Numbered from the stretch's first letter, positions 25,440 to 33,176 are shown. The stretch: DNA of 33,273 nucleotides from Eubacteriaceae bacterium (GCA_016650045.1 JAENWK010000014.1:1-33273); one strand, 5' to 3'. Translations and numbers: made by a program. The notes: generated by a model from the letters alone, not told the origin.

Positions 25440-25470
25440 TTGCTTGTTACGTTACGTCATATAGTATAAT
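25440..25470 (+). promoter_or_regulatory. MerR-type promoter with operator (copy B)
   Basis: TTGCTT (25440-25445), 19 bp, TATAAT (25465-25470). The spacer contains ACGTTACGTCA (25449-25459), identical to the core in copy A and at the same distance from -35 and -10. The left half-site is weaker (TTACGT in place of TGACGT). It is probably autoregulated by the MerR protein encoded next. Confidence 0.7.
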
Positions 25471-25509
25471 AACAAGTGAGATGATGAATCATGCAAAAAA
25501 AAAGAACTC

Positions 25510-25848
25510 ATGACAGTTGGCGAGCTTGCTAAACAAATGGATATTACTGTTCGTACACTGCAATACTATGATAAAGAGGATTTACTCAAACCCTCTGAAA
25601 AAAGCGAGGGCGGCAGGAGACTGTATAGCAATAAGGATATGGTTAAACTTCATCAAATTTTGTCGATGAAGTTCCTAGGCTTTTCACTTGATGATATAAA
25701 AAATCGCCTAATTTCTCTTGATACGCCCGAAGAGGTTGCCAATGTTTTAAGTGAACAGGCACAAGTTGATGAGTTTCTGGGAAATGCATTGGGTGTTTAT
25801 TTTCAAAATCAAGGGATTGTTATTCCGGATATGGAGGTTCAAAGGTGA
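25510..25848 (+). CDS. Short MerR-family transcriptional regulator
   Basis: 112 residues. Complete MerR winged HTH: MTVGELAKQMDITVRTLQYYDKEDLLKPSEKSEGGRRLYS, then the second helix pair (MKFLGFSLDDIKNRL). The usual 35-residue dimerisation helix and effector part are much reduced: after VLSEQAQ there is only DEFLGNALGVYFQNQGIVIPDMEVQR. An internal deletion of the C-terminal domain is likely, or this is a minimal regulator. The ATG has a poor RBS and follows a run of nine A (25495-25503). Coupled by overlap to the ABC ATPase, and its operator lies at 25449. Confidence 0.88.
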   Translation: MTVGELAKQMDITVRTLQYYDKEDLLKPSEKSEGGRRLYSNKDMVKLHQILSMKFLGFSLDDIKNRLISLDTPEEVANVLSEQAQVDEFLGNALGVYFQNQGIVIPDMEVQR

Positions 25849-26690
25849 TGGATTCAGCCATTCAAATTGACAACTTAACAAAAAGTTATGGAACAAATAC
25901 AGTGATTAAAGATATCTCTTTTGCTGTAAATCGGGGTGAAATTTTTGCTTTGCTCGGAACCAATGGGGCAGGGAAAACCACTACCCTGGAATGCATTGAA
26001 GGCATTCGAAAATATGATAGCGGAACGATTAAAGTCAATGGAAAGGTGGGGGTACAGCTTCAATCTTCATCACTTCCCACAAATATGAAGGCAATCGAAG
26101 CCTATCATTTATTTTGCAGGTGGAACAGGGTACCGGTTAATCTGGATTTATTTAATCTTTTTGAACTTGCACCGCTAAAAAACAAACAGTACATAGAAAT
26201 GTCCACAGGGCAAAAAAGGCGGTTGCATTTAGCCCTGGCACTGATCGGAGACCCCGATATCATATTTCTTGATGAACCAACCGCAGGACTTGATGTGGAG
26301 GGCAGAGTATCTCTTCACGGATATATACGCAAATTAAAGGAACAGGGAAAAACCATCGTTATGGCAAGCCATGATATGGCCGAAGTGGAAAGTCTTTGTG
26401 ATCGAATTGCGATTCTTAACAAGGGAAAAATTGCTTTTACAGGGACAATCAATGAACTCACCAATGAAATGGGGGAGCAATGTTTAATTCACATCAAAAC
26501 CGAAAGACCCTTACAAACCGCTGATTGCGAACAGGACTATGCCGTCTTTACTACTCAAAATATTGGCGATACCTTGCTTGAACTCCTTGAAATCTGCAAA
26601 GAAACCCAAAACACGGTGATTGATATCAAAATTGAAAGAGCGACACTTGAAAAAAGATTTATGGACATTGCCAAGGAGAGTATAGTATGA
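25848..26690 (+). CDS. ABC transporter ATP-binding protein (MerR-linked module)
   Basis: 280 residues. Walker A LLGTNGAGKTTTLE near 38, signature MSTGQKRRLHLALAL near 118, Walker B DPDIIFLDEPTAGLD near 135, H-loop ASHDMAE near 170. A C-terminal extension of about 80 residues follows, as in ABC-2 drug or lipid exporters. I start at the ATG at 25848 (after AAAGGTG) rather than the GTG at 25845; it overlaps the MerR stop as TGATG. Powers the permease encoded next. Confidence 0.93.
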   Translation: MDSAIQIDNLTKSYGTNTVIKDISFAVNRGEIFALLGTNGAGKTTTLECIEGIRKYDSGTIKVNGKVGVQLQSSSLPTNMKAIEAYHLFCRWNRVPVNLDLFNLFELAPLKNKQYIEMSTGQKRRLHLALALIGDPDIIFLDEPTAGLDVEGRVSLHGYIRKLKEQGKTIVMASHDMAEVESLCDRIAILNKGKIAFTGTINELTNEMGEQCLIHIKTERPLQTADCEQDYAVFTTQNIGDTLLELLEICKETQNTVIDIKIERATLEKRFMDIAKESIV

Positions 26691-27403
26691 GTGCATTTTT
26701 ATACGGGGTAATCCTACAGTGGAAACTTGATTTTAGAAACAAAGGAGTACTGCTCACCTATTATGTTGTGCCCCTGGTATTCTTCGCTTTTATGGGTGGA
26801 ATTTTTTCATCAATTAACCCTGCCTCAAAAGATACGTTAATCCAATCCATGACAGTGTTTGGGGTGACCATGGGAGCATTTTTAGGAACACCCACACCGC
26901 TAGTTGAGCTGTATGGCAGCGAAATAAAAAAAGCGTATAAGGTAGGCGGCATACCCCTGTGGGTGGCGGCAATCAATAACTTTATCTCAGCGTTTATTCA
27001 TCTTTTCATGATGAGTCTGGTCATGTTTTTTATTGCCCCTGTGGCATTTGATGCTAAAATTCCACAAAATCCCCAGCTTTATTTACTATCTCTGGCAATT
27101 TTTATCATCGCCTCTCTGGGAGTCGGAACAGTACTGGGGTTGCTGATCAAAAACCTTTCAAAGCTCACAATTTTGGCCCAGCTATTATTTCTGCCTTCAA
27201 TTATGTTATCGGGCATTATGTTTCCTGCCAGTATGCTCCCAAAAGCACTAGAAACCGTATCGGTCATTTTGCCGGCAACCTGGGGGTTTAAATTGATGAC
27301 AAACGAAGTTTTTGATGTTAAGTTGCTAATACCCCTGGTGGTTATAATGATTGTATCAATGGGTGTCAGTGGCTATAAATTGTCAAAAATCAGTTTAGAG
27401 TAG
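26687..27403 (+). CDS. ABC-2 type permease (MerR-linked module)
   Basis: 238 residues, six membrane segments (about 17-38, 50-70, 95-120, 130-155, 160-185, 215-232). Overlaps the ATPase gene by four bases (ATGA). With the ATPase it forms a half-size exporter; drug, bacteriocin or lipid export is usual for this class and the substrate cannot be told. Motif LLFLPSIMLSGIMFPASMLP is a family mark. Confidence 0.9.
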   Translation: MSAFLYGVILQWKLDFRNKGVLLTYYVVPLVFFAFMGGIFSSINPASKDTLIQSMTVFGVTMGAFLGTPTPLVELYGSEIKKAYKVGGIPLWVAAINNFISAFIHLFMMSLVMFFIAPVAFDAKIPQNPQLYLLSLAIFIIASLGVGTVLGLLIKNLSKLTILAQLLFLPSIMLSGIMFPASMLPKALETVSVILPATWGFKLMTNEVFDVKLLIPLVVIMIVSMGVSGYKLSKISLE

Positions 27404-27457
27404 CTCAGACGAAAGAGTTGATTTTCTTTATTATTCGTGTCATTTATGATTGGTTTA

Positions 27458-27489
27458 CAAAAAGCAGCTATGGTTTAGCTGCTTTTTAT
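27458..27489 (+). terminator. Terminator after the MerR-ABC operon
   Basis: AAAAGCAGCTA pairs with TAGCTGCTTTT around TGGTT, followed by T-rich sequence. Confidence 0.8.
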
Positions 27490-27512
27490 TTGCAAATAAA
27501 TAAAAAAAAGAG

Positions 27513-27560
27513 TTGACAAATTCAACGTATAGTATTATTGTATTAATTAAGTAATACAAT
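27513..27560 (+). promoter_or_regulatory. Promoter and operator of the GntR-ABC operon
   Basis: TTGACA (27513-27518) and a weak -10 TATTGT at 17 bp. The perfect dyad ATTGTATTA (27537-27545)/TAATACAAT (27552-27560) with a 6-bp centre overlaps the -10 and start region, where a YtrA-type GntR repressor would block transcription. Confidence 0.65.
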
Positions 27561-27579
27561 AAACCGAAGGAGGAAGACA

Positions 27580-27963
27580 ATGGAGTGGATCATTGATTCA
27601 GACCGACCTATTTATAAACAATTGGTCGAACAAATTGAACTGAGAATAATTTCAGGAATGTACGCCCCTGGCGATAAAATTAAATCGGTGAGAGAACTGG
27701 CGATGGAAGCCGGTGTCAATCCCAATACTATGCAAAAGGCATTGGCGGAGCTTGAAAGAATGGGACTGGTATTTGCACAACGAACCAGTGGACGATTTAT
27801 TACGGAGGATAATAAAATGATTGAAGAAGCAAAGAATACCCTGGCTATTAAAGAAATTGACAGTTTTTTTGAGAAAATGAAACAACTTGGTTTTGAAAAA
27901 GAAGAAATTATTTCATTGATTGAAAAAGCAGAGGGAGACCGCAATGGAAATTCTAAGAGCTAA
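27580..27963 (+). CDS. GntR-family regulator, YtrA type
   Basis: 127 residues. Winged HTH at 10-75: PIYKQLVEQIELRIISGMYAPGDKIKSVRELAMEAGVNPNTMQKALAELERMGLV. The short helical C terminus without a ligand domain is typical of the YtrA subgroup, which sits in front of ABC exporters and senses cell-wall-active drugs in some species. RBS GAAGGAGGAAG. Overlaps the next gene by 20 bases. Confidence 0.94.
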   Translation: MEWIIDSDRPIYKQLVEQIELRIISGMYAPGDKIKSVRELAMEAGVNPNTMQKALAELERMGLVFAQRTSGRFITEDNKMIEEAKNTLAIKEIDSFFEKMKQLGFEKEEIISLIEKAEGDRNGNSKS

Positions 27964-28639
27964 GGGGCTGACAAAAAAATTCGGAAATCTCACAGCCTTG
28001 TCCAATCTGGATTTGGAAATTCCAAGGGGAAGAATTATCGGTTTATTAGGACCCAATGGCAGTGGCAAAAGTACATTTATTAAGCTGGCTACCGGACTTC
28101 TGGTTCCAACTTCTGGAGAAATAACCATTGCCGGAGCAACACCGGGTATAGAAACCAAAGCCATGGTGTCTTATTTGCCGGAAAGGACCTATCTCAACGA
28201 TTGGATGCGAGCCGAAGATATGATTGCTTTCTTTGGCGATTTTTATGAAGACTTTAATCGGCTTAAGGCGGACAATATGCTGAGAGATCTTAATATTAAC
28301 CCTGGGGATCGATTAAAAACAATGTCTAAAGGCACCAAAGAAAAAGTGCAGCTCATTTTGGTTATGAGTCGGGATGCAGAGCTTTATTTATTGGACGAAC
28401 CCATTGCCGGTGTGGATCCTGCTGCCCGGGATTACATCCTTAATACCATCATTACCAATTACAAAGAAAATGCTTCGGTGATTATTTCCACCCATCTCAT
28501 CGCCGATATTGAGCAAGTATTAGATGATATTATTTTCATATCCCAAGGCGAAATTAAATTATTGTCCACCGTGGATGATATCCGGGAAAAACACAATAAA
28601 TCGGTGGATGGATTATTCAGGGAGGTATTCAAATGTTAG
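27944..28639 (+). CDS. ABC transporter ATP-binding protein (GntR-linked module)
   Basis: 231 residues. The frame opens at 27920, but GAGGGAG lies before the ATG at 27944 (MEILRAKGLTKKFG), the usual start. Walker A LLGPNGSGKSTFI near 36, signature MSKGTKEKVQL near 127, Walker B AELYLLDEPIAGVDP near 144, H-loop STHLIAD near 184. YtrB/BcrA-like. Ends seven bases into the permease gene. Confidence 0.93.
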   Translation: MEILRAKGLTKKFGNLTALSNLDLEIPRGRIIGLLGPNGSGKSTFIKLATGLLVPTSGEITIAGATPGIETKAMVSYLPERTYLNDWMRAEDMIAFFGDFYEDFNRLKADNMLRDLNINPGDRLKTMSKGTKEKVQLILVMSRDAELYLLDEPIAGVDPAARDYILNTIITNYKENASVIISTHLIADIEQVLDDIIFISQGEIKLLSTVDDIREKHNKSVDGLFREVFKC

Positions 28640-29454
28640 GAAAATTATTGAAGTACGAAATAAAAGCTACGGGACGAATATTCTTGCCCATATATTTGGC
28701 GCTGTTGGCCCTGACGATTATAACGAAAGTCCTCTTAATGATCGCCATGCCAGACGTCTTCTTAGATTCTACCAGTGGAACCAGTTTCGATATTCCCCTG
28801 GGGATTAGCGTGACCTTGTATTTTATCATTATTGTAGCTTTGAGTGTGATGACACTGATCGTGATCGTTCAGCGGTTTTATAAGAACCTACTCACCGATG
28901 AAGGCTATCTTATGTTCACCATACCAGTCGAAACCTGGAAGCTCATTATGTCCAAGCTCATTGTTGGTTTAATGTGGACCTTTGTCTGTGTATTTACAGT
29001 TGCCCTTTCCATCCTCATTCTGGCCCTCGGTAATTTTTCAATCATGGAAATGAACCAGGGCATCAGCATGCTTTACGCAGAATTTCAGAATCAATTTGGG
29101 ATGAGCCCAAATATCCTGATTGCTGAATTTATTATTTTAATGATCGTGGAAACAGTGGCCTCTGTCTTAATGATTTATGTTTCGATTGCCATTGGTCAAC
29201 TCTTTAGTCAGCATCGGATTATGGCAGCCTTCGGAGCCTATATCGTCATTAGCATAGTGTTACAGATTGTGATGACGTTATTAATTGCACTTATTCCGGC
29301 CTTTGGTTTAGAATACCTCATGAATTCGCAGATAAATCAAATGAAAGCAGTAGAGGTTTTTATTAATGGGATTACTGTATTCAATATTATCTCGGCAGTA
29401 GCCTTCTATTTCATCACGAACTATATTTTAAAGAATCGGCTGAATTTAGAATAG
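28633..29454 (+). CDS. ABC-type permease-like membrane protein (GntR-linked module)
   Basis: 273 residues with about six membrane segments (about 17-35, 55-80, 108-130, 160-185, 195-220, 245-265). Starts LGKLLKYEIKATGRIFLP, a common opening of ABC-2 permeases of the YtrC/D kind. RBS GGGAGG. Together with the ATPase it should form an exporter or a sensing complex for envelope stress (inference). No clear terminator follows. Confidence 0.87.
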   Translation: MLGKLLKYEIKATGRIFLPIYLALLALTIITKVLLMIAMPDVFLDSTSGTSFDIPLGISVTLYFIIIVALSVMTLIVIVQRFYKNLLTDEGYLMFTIPVETWKLIMSKLIVGLMWTFVCVFTVALSILILALGNFSIMEMNQGISMLYAEFQNQFGMSPNILIAEFIILMIVETVASVLMIYVSIAIGQLFSQHRIMAAFGAYIVISIVLQIVMTLLIALIPAFGLEYLMNSQINQMKAVEVFINGITVFNIISAVAFYFITNYILKNRLNLE

Positions 29455-29484
29455 GGTGGTACTAAACTTAACGCAAATTGTTGA

Positions 29485-29697
29485 ACACAAGATTTTGTAA
29501 AAGTTTATTGGCCCACCTATAAAAAGTTAATTGAACACTTTGCAAGCAAAGGCTGCATTGTACAATCTTACTTTGAGCATAATTATTCGCATTTGTATGA
29601 ATTCTTACAGGAGTTGCCTAAGAACAGTGGTTTTGGTCTCTTTGAAGATGAAATAAAAATGATGGAAAAAAAGCTTATTTACAGTCTTTTAAATTAA
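29485..29697 (+). pseudogene. Relic of a uroporphyrinogen-decarboxylase/methyltransferase-family gene
   Basis: The frame 29485-29697 has no start codon and no RBS but reads FVKVYWPTYKKLIEHFASKG, then SYFEHNYSHLYEFLQELPK and GFGLFEDE. This follows the URO-D/MtaA family segment FYWPxxKKLI...G.....FFEG.Y..RLEYL.ELPKGKV.G.F. Only about 70 residues of a protein normally near 340-400 remain. Acetogens carry many such corrinoid methyltransferase paralogues, so loss of one is plausible. Confidence 0.7.
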
Positions 29698-29769
29698 GGC
29701 GGAGTGCCTAACAAAGAAACTGTCCATACCTGCTAATGCAAGGGCGATAACTTGGCTATGGAAAGATAG

Positions 29770-29919
29770 GCTGTTAACCATATTAAGAATCAAGGAGAAA
29801 TCGACCTTTCAACATTGCGATCACTTGACATTCAGAGTGAAATTAAATATAATTAGTTTTATTTGAAATGTGAAAGAGATGAAATGCTAAAAACAATTTT
29901 AAATGGATATCTGTTTTGA
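29770..29919 (+). pseudogene. Second decayed reading frame
   Basis: A frame without a start reads GEIDLSTLRSLDIQSEIKYN, meets TAG at 29854-29856, and continues FYLKCERDEMLKTILNGYLF to a TGA. Both parts look like coding sequence, which suggests a nonsense-interrupted remnant. I do not recognise the family. The rest of 29455-30100 has nothing more than this, the URO-D relic and the leader hairpins. Confidence 0.3.
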
Positions 29920-29943
29920 GTATGATCTTCTCCCACCAAGAAA

Positions 29944-30004
29944 TACGCGTCAAATATGGCGTCAGATAGAATCGTATCAGACAAATAATCTGATGCGGTT
30001 TTTT
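29944..30004 (+). promoter_or_regulatory. Possible leader with terminator hairpin before the antiporter
   Basis: CGTATCAGA (29973-29981) pairs with TCTGATGCG (29989-29997), followed by six T: an intrinsic terminator. A competing upstream strand GCGTCAGA (29959-29966) can pair with the same 3' arm, and ACGC/GCGT forms another small stem (29944-29961). Mutually exclusive pairings just upstream of a gene look like attenuation or a riboswitch, but it could also end the decayed region. The antiporter ATG is 97 bases on. Confidence 0.4.
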
Positions 30005-30100
30005 AATGAAGAAAATAAAATAATGAGATTTCTCATGGAAGTGATAACTTTTAAAAAGGTGTATTTCCGCATAAAAAATACAATTAAGAGGTGATATATA

Positions 30101-31360
30101 ATGGATGTAAATGTTGTAGAGCAAGCAGACAATCTAATGAGAATTTTGGCAATCATTATTTTTCTTGGAATTGTTTTAACGAAGGTAAGCAAAAGAATAA
30201 ATATACCTGATGTAGTGTTGTATATTGCGGCGGGCGTCATTGTCGGGCCCGCGGTTTTAAATATAATCGATTTCAGCCAATTTGGAACAATCAATCAGCT
30301 GATACTTGCATTTGGAGCAGCATACATCCTGTTTGACGGTGGAAGAGAAATAGCGGTTAGCGTCTTAAATGAAGTGAAGGTTACCGTTGGACTGTTAGCA
30401 ACGGTAGGGGTACTAATTTCTGCGATTGTTACGGGTTTCTTTGCCTGGCAGATACTTCATATTGATTTTATTTATGCATTGCTGTTAGGCGCGGTCATCG
30501 CTTCTACAGATCCTTCAGTTCTGGTGCCTTTGTTTAAAAACATGAACATCAGTCCTAAATTGAAGCAGACCATCATATCAGAATCCGCTTTCAATGATGC
30601 AGCAGGAGCAATCATCACCTTTGCTGTTGTTGGTATAGTAGTAGGTGGCAGCTTTTCTCTTGGCGGAAGCATTTTAGATCTTCTGAAGACAGCAGGCGGA
30701 GGCGTATTAGTCGGTGCAGTCGTTGGTTATGTTGGAAACCAGCTTGTTTGTGACGGCAAATTCGGAGTGTGCAGAGGATTCACTGCAGAGATGGCGATCG
30801 CTTCTGTTTTAGGTGCTTATGTCATATCTCTTTCTATTGGCGTCAGTGGATTTATGGCAGCCTTCACAGTCGGTATGATCTGTGGAAATAAGAGCATGTT
30901 TAACATAAAAGTAGTTGAAGAGAGTCATGTGACACATGCAATATTCAAGGATGTTACCATATCAATAATAAGGATGCTGATATTCATGTTACTGGGAATT
31001 CAGATGAACTTCGGGATTATTGCACAGTATTGGGGAGAAGCATTACTTGTAATTGTGGCCTTTGTGTTTCTGGCAAGGCCAATCTCAGTCCTTCTCACAG
31101 TGCCATTTGACAGAAAAGCAAAGTGGAATATCAGAGAGATCGCTTATTTGTGCTGGACTAGAGAAACCGGTGTTATCCCGGCAGCATTGGCCGGTATGCT
31201 TATCACCATGAATATTCCCAATGCGGAGCTGATATCCGCAGTCACTTCTATGGCGATCATTATTACTTTAACTTTTCAGGCGAGTACGGCAAAATACTTT
31301 GCCAAGATGCTGGGGCTTGAGGTTGAACCGCTAAAAAAAGTTGCAATAGAGTTGGATTGA
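30101..31360 (+). CDS. Na+/H+ antiporter, CPA1 (NhaP-like) family
   Basis: 419 residues, all hydrophobic segments, roughly 12. Exchanges Na+ (or K+) for protons across the cytoplasmic membrane. Marks: IPDVVLYIAAGVIVGP near 28, the ion-site motif ASTDPSVLVPLF near 130, SESAFNDAAGA (the ND pair) near 160, and RETGVIPAALAGML near 355. RBS AGAGGTGATATA. In an acetogen using a Na+ gradient such an antiporter would link Na+ and H+ gradients (inference). Confidence 0.92.
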   Translation: MDVNVVEQADNLMRILAIIIFLGIVLTKVSKRINIPDVVLYIAAGVIVGPAVLNIIDFSQFGTINQLILAFGAAYILFDGGREIAVSVLNEVKVTVGLLATVGVLISAIVTGFFAWQILHIDFIYALLLGAVIASTDPSVLVPLFKNMNISPKLKQTIISESAFNDAAGAIITFAVVGIVVGGSFSLGGSILDLLKTAGGGVLVGAVVGYVGNQLVCDGKFGVCRGFTAEMAIASVLGAYVISLSIGVSGFMAAFTVGMICGNKSMFNIKVVEESHVTHAIFKDVTISIIRMLIFMLLGIQMNFGIIAQYWGEALLVIVAFVFLARPISVLLTVPFDRKAKWNIREIAYLCWTRETGVIPAALAGMLITMNIPNAELISAVTSMAIIITLTFQASTAKYFAKMLGLEVEPLKKVAIELD

Positions 31361-31409
31361 TCTGCTTTTATTTTTGGCAAATAAAATTTATAGTTGAGGT
31401 TTACTAATA

Positions 31410-31943
31410 ATGATTATAAGAGAAAACATTGAAAAGAAGATCAGGGAATATCCTATCTTTGAATACGCATTTTTTGATCCATCGGAACTCAATTTTCATA
31501 AAGCGATAAGAACCATCTGTAAAAGTGAATGTCCCCAATACGGCAAATCATGGTCTTGTCCTCCTGGAGTTGGAACGCTGGAAGAATGTAAAGTCCGGTG
31601 TACAAGTTACGATAATGCCTTTATTTTCAGCACCATATCTGAAGTCACCGACATTCTTAATATGGACGAAATGCTCTCAACCAGAGGAGAGCATATTGAG
31701 ATCGTTGAGCAAATAAAGGAGAATGTTTTTAGTGAAAATGAAAATACACTGATTCTCACGGCAGAATCCTGTGCCATATGCGATAAATGCACATACCCAG
31801 ATGAAGCCTGCCGGCATTTGGATAGAATGTATCCCTGCATTGAAAGCCAGACAATCAGTGTGACAGACATATGCGAAAAGCATAACCTGTCATTTTTAAA
31901 TGGCTATAATGTGGTTACCTGGTTTGGTATGATACTTTTTTAG
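31410..31943 (+). CDS. DUF2284 predicted metal-binding protein
   Basis: 177 residues. Cysteine groups: C38, C42 and the nearby SWSCPPGVGTLEEC, then AESCAICDKCTYPDEACRHLDRMYPCIES near 122-150. The second group looks like a CX2CX2C...C Fe-S or zinc site. Typical DUF2284 length and order. Function unknown. Start at 31410 with only a weak GAGG upstream. It lies 49 bases after the antiporter and may be read through from it; a small TTTTATTT/AAATAAAA hairpin lies between. Confidence 0.88.
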   Translation: MIIRENIEKKIREYPIFEYAFFDPSELNFHKAIRTICKSECPQYGKSWSCPPGVGTLEECKVRCTSYDNAFIFSTISEVTDILNMDEMLSTRGEHIEIVEQIKENVFSENENTLILTAESCAICDKCTYPDEACRHLDRMYPCIESQTISVTDICEKHNLSFLNGYNVVTWFGMILF

Positions 31944-31962
31944 TTAATTAAGCTGTTCAATT

Positions 31963-31990
31963 GGGAACATGAACCGTCCCCTTGTGTTCC
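31963..31990 (-). repeat. REP-like repeat, copy upstream of the DUF389 gene
   Basis: GGAACAT...GTGTTCC forms a hairpin around GAACCGTCCCCTT. Its reverse complement, AACACAAGGGGACGGTTC, matches the downstream copies at 33071 and 33128, so this copy points the other way. Confidence 0.6.
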
Positions 31991-32011
31991 AAAAACTATG
32001 GAGGAAAATCG

Positions 32012-33058
32012 ATGATCGATTATTTCAGAGACAATCTTTTAAACATCAAGTCGGACCAGGCCGATGCCAATACCATCCACGAAAGTATTGTATCCGGGGT
32101 TCGCCTGAAAGGTGCGCCGCTTATTATCCTTTTTTGTGCGATTATTGTGGCTTCCATCGGTTTGAATACCAATTCAACCGCCGTTGTCATTGGGGCGATG
32201 TTGATATCCCCAATAATGAATCCCATTATTGCCATGGGCTACAGCATAGCGATCTACGATGGCCGGCTCTTAAGAAATGCGGGCTTAAAGTTCAGCGTAC
32301 AAATTATGATTGCGCTGCTTGGCGCAACACTTTATTTTTTTCTAAGCCCAATCCATGGGGCAACCAGTGAACTGATTGCCAGAACCGGTCCATCATTTTT
32401 CGATATGCTGATTGCTTTTTTTGGAGGTGCGGCGGGTGCCATTGGCATTACCAGAAAAGAAAAAACCAATGTAATCCCTGGGGTGGCTATTGCAACAGCC
32501 TTAATGCCGCCATTGTGTACGGTGGGGTACGGCATCGCTAACGGAAATCCGGATTTTGCTTTCGCGGCGGCGTATTTATTTGCCATTAACGCTTTTTTTA
32601 TTATGGTGGCAACCTTTTTATTTTGTAAATTGCTCCAACTTAAGCAATCGGATGCAGTTAAGGCGCATTATAATAAAATCATTAAAAGAAGTATTATTAT
32701 CGGAGTTATTCTGATTACCATACCGGCAGCAGTTTCAGCAGTATATGTTGGAACGCTAACTCTTCAGCAGAATGCACTAACCAGTCAGGTTGAAGAATTT
32801 ATTGCTAATGAGGTCAATACCGACACGACAATTGTTATGCAAGCCAATGTTTATAAAGATGAGAAACGTATTCGCCTGGACTTAATCGGAAAAACGTATC
32901 CGCCACAAAAAATTGCAGAAATTGAAAATACGATGATTGACTATGGACTGGGTGATTATAATTTGGAGGTTGTCCAAAATATTGAAACCTCACTGTTTGC
33001 CTACTTTGAAAATATTAACACCCCGGGAACAGTGAAAAATCAAATAAAAATTCAGTAA
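32012..33058 (+). CDS. DUF389 family membrane protein
   Basis: 348 residues. Frame opens at 31982, but TATGGAGG precedes the ATG at 32012 (MIDYFRDN). Soluble N-terminal ~30 residues, then about five to six membrane segments; the family motif is NSTAVVIGAMLISPIMNPI near 50-70, then GGAAGAIGITRKEKTNVIPGVAIATALMPPLCTVGYG near 137-175. A soluble C-terminal domain (about 250-348) follows. Function not known; a transporter is presumed. It is bracketed by REP-like repeats in opposite directions. Confidence 0.9.
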   Translation: MIDYFRDNLLNIKSDQADANTIHESIVSGVRLKGAPLIILFCAIIVASIGLNTNSTAVVIGAMLISPIMNPIIAMGYSIAIYDGRLLRNAGLKFSVQIMIALLGATLYFFLSPIHGATSELIARTGPSFFDMLIAFFGGAAGAIGITRKEKTNVIPGVAIATALMPPLCTVGYGIANGNPDFAFAAAYLFAINAFFIMVATFLFCKLLQLKQSDAVKAHYNKIIKRSIIIGVILITIPAAVSAVYVGTLTLQQNALTSQVEEFIANEVNTDTTIVMQANVYKDEKRIRLDLIGKTYPPQKIAEIENTMIDYGLGDYNLEVVQNIETSLFAYFENINTPGTVKNQIKIQ

Positions 33059-33069
33059 CACAAGTAACA

Positions 33070-33160
33070 TACAAGGGGACGGTTGGGACCTGTGAAAAAG
33101 TCAGAAGAACACAGGGGGACTACGAACACAGGGGGACGGTTCGGGACCTGTGAAAAAGTC
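33070..33160 (+). repeat. REP-like tandem repeats, copies downstream of the DUF389 gene
   Basis: Unit 1 (33071-33102) and unit 2 (33128-33160) share GGGGACGGTT, then GGGACCTGTGAAAAAGTC, differing at a few bases. A partial unit AACACAGGGGGAC lies between them at 33108-33120. Unit 2 can fold as CACAGG/CCTGTG. These look like REP-type palindromic units, which in Firmicutes and others are moved by RAYT (IS200-like) transposases; no transposase is in the window. Confidence 0.65.
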
Positions 33161-33176
33161 GCTTTTTGGGGCCGAT

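Noticed and set aside
31969-32370. Forward 133-codon frame overlapping the start of the DUF389 gene.
   Set aside because: It is out of frame with the strongly conserved DUF389 protein and has a Cys/Arg-rich random composition.
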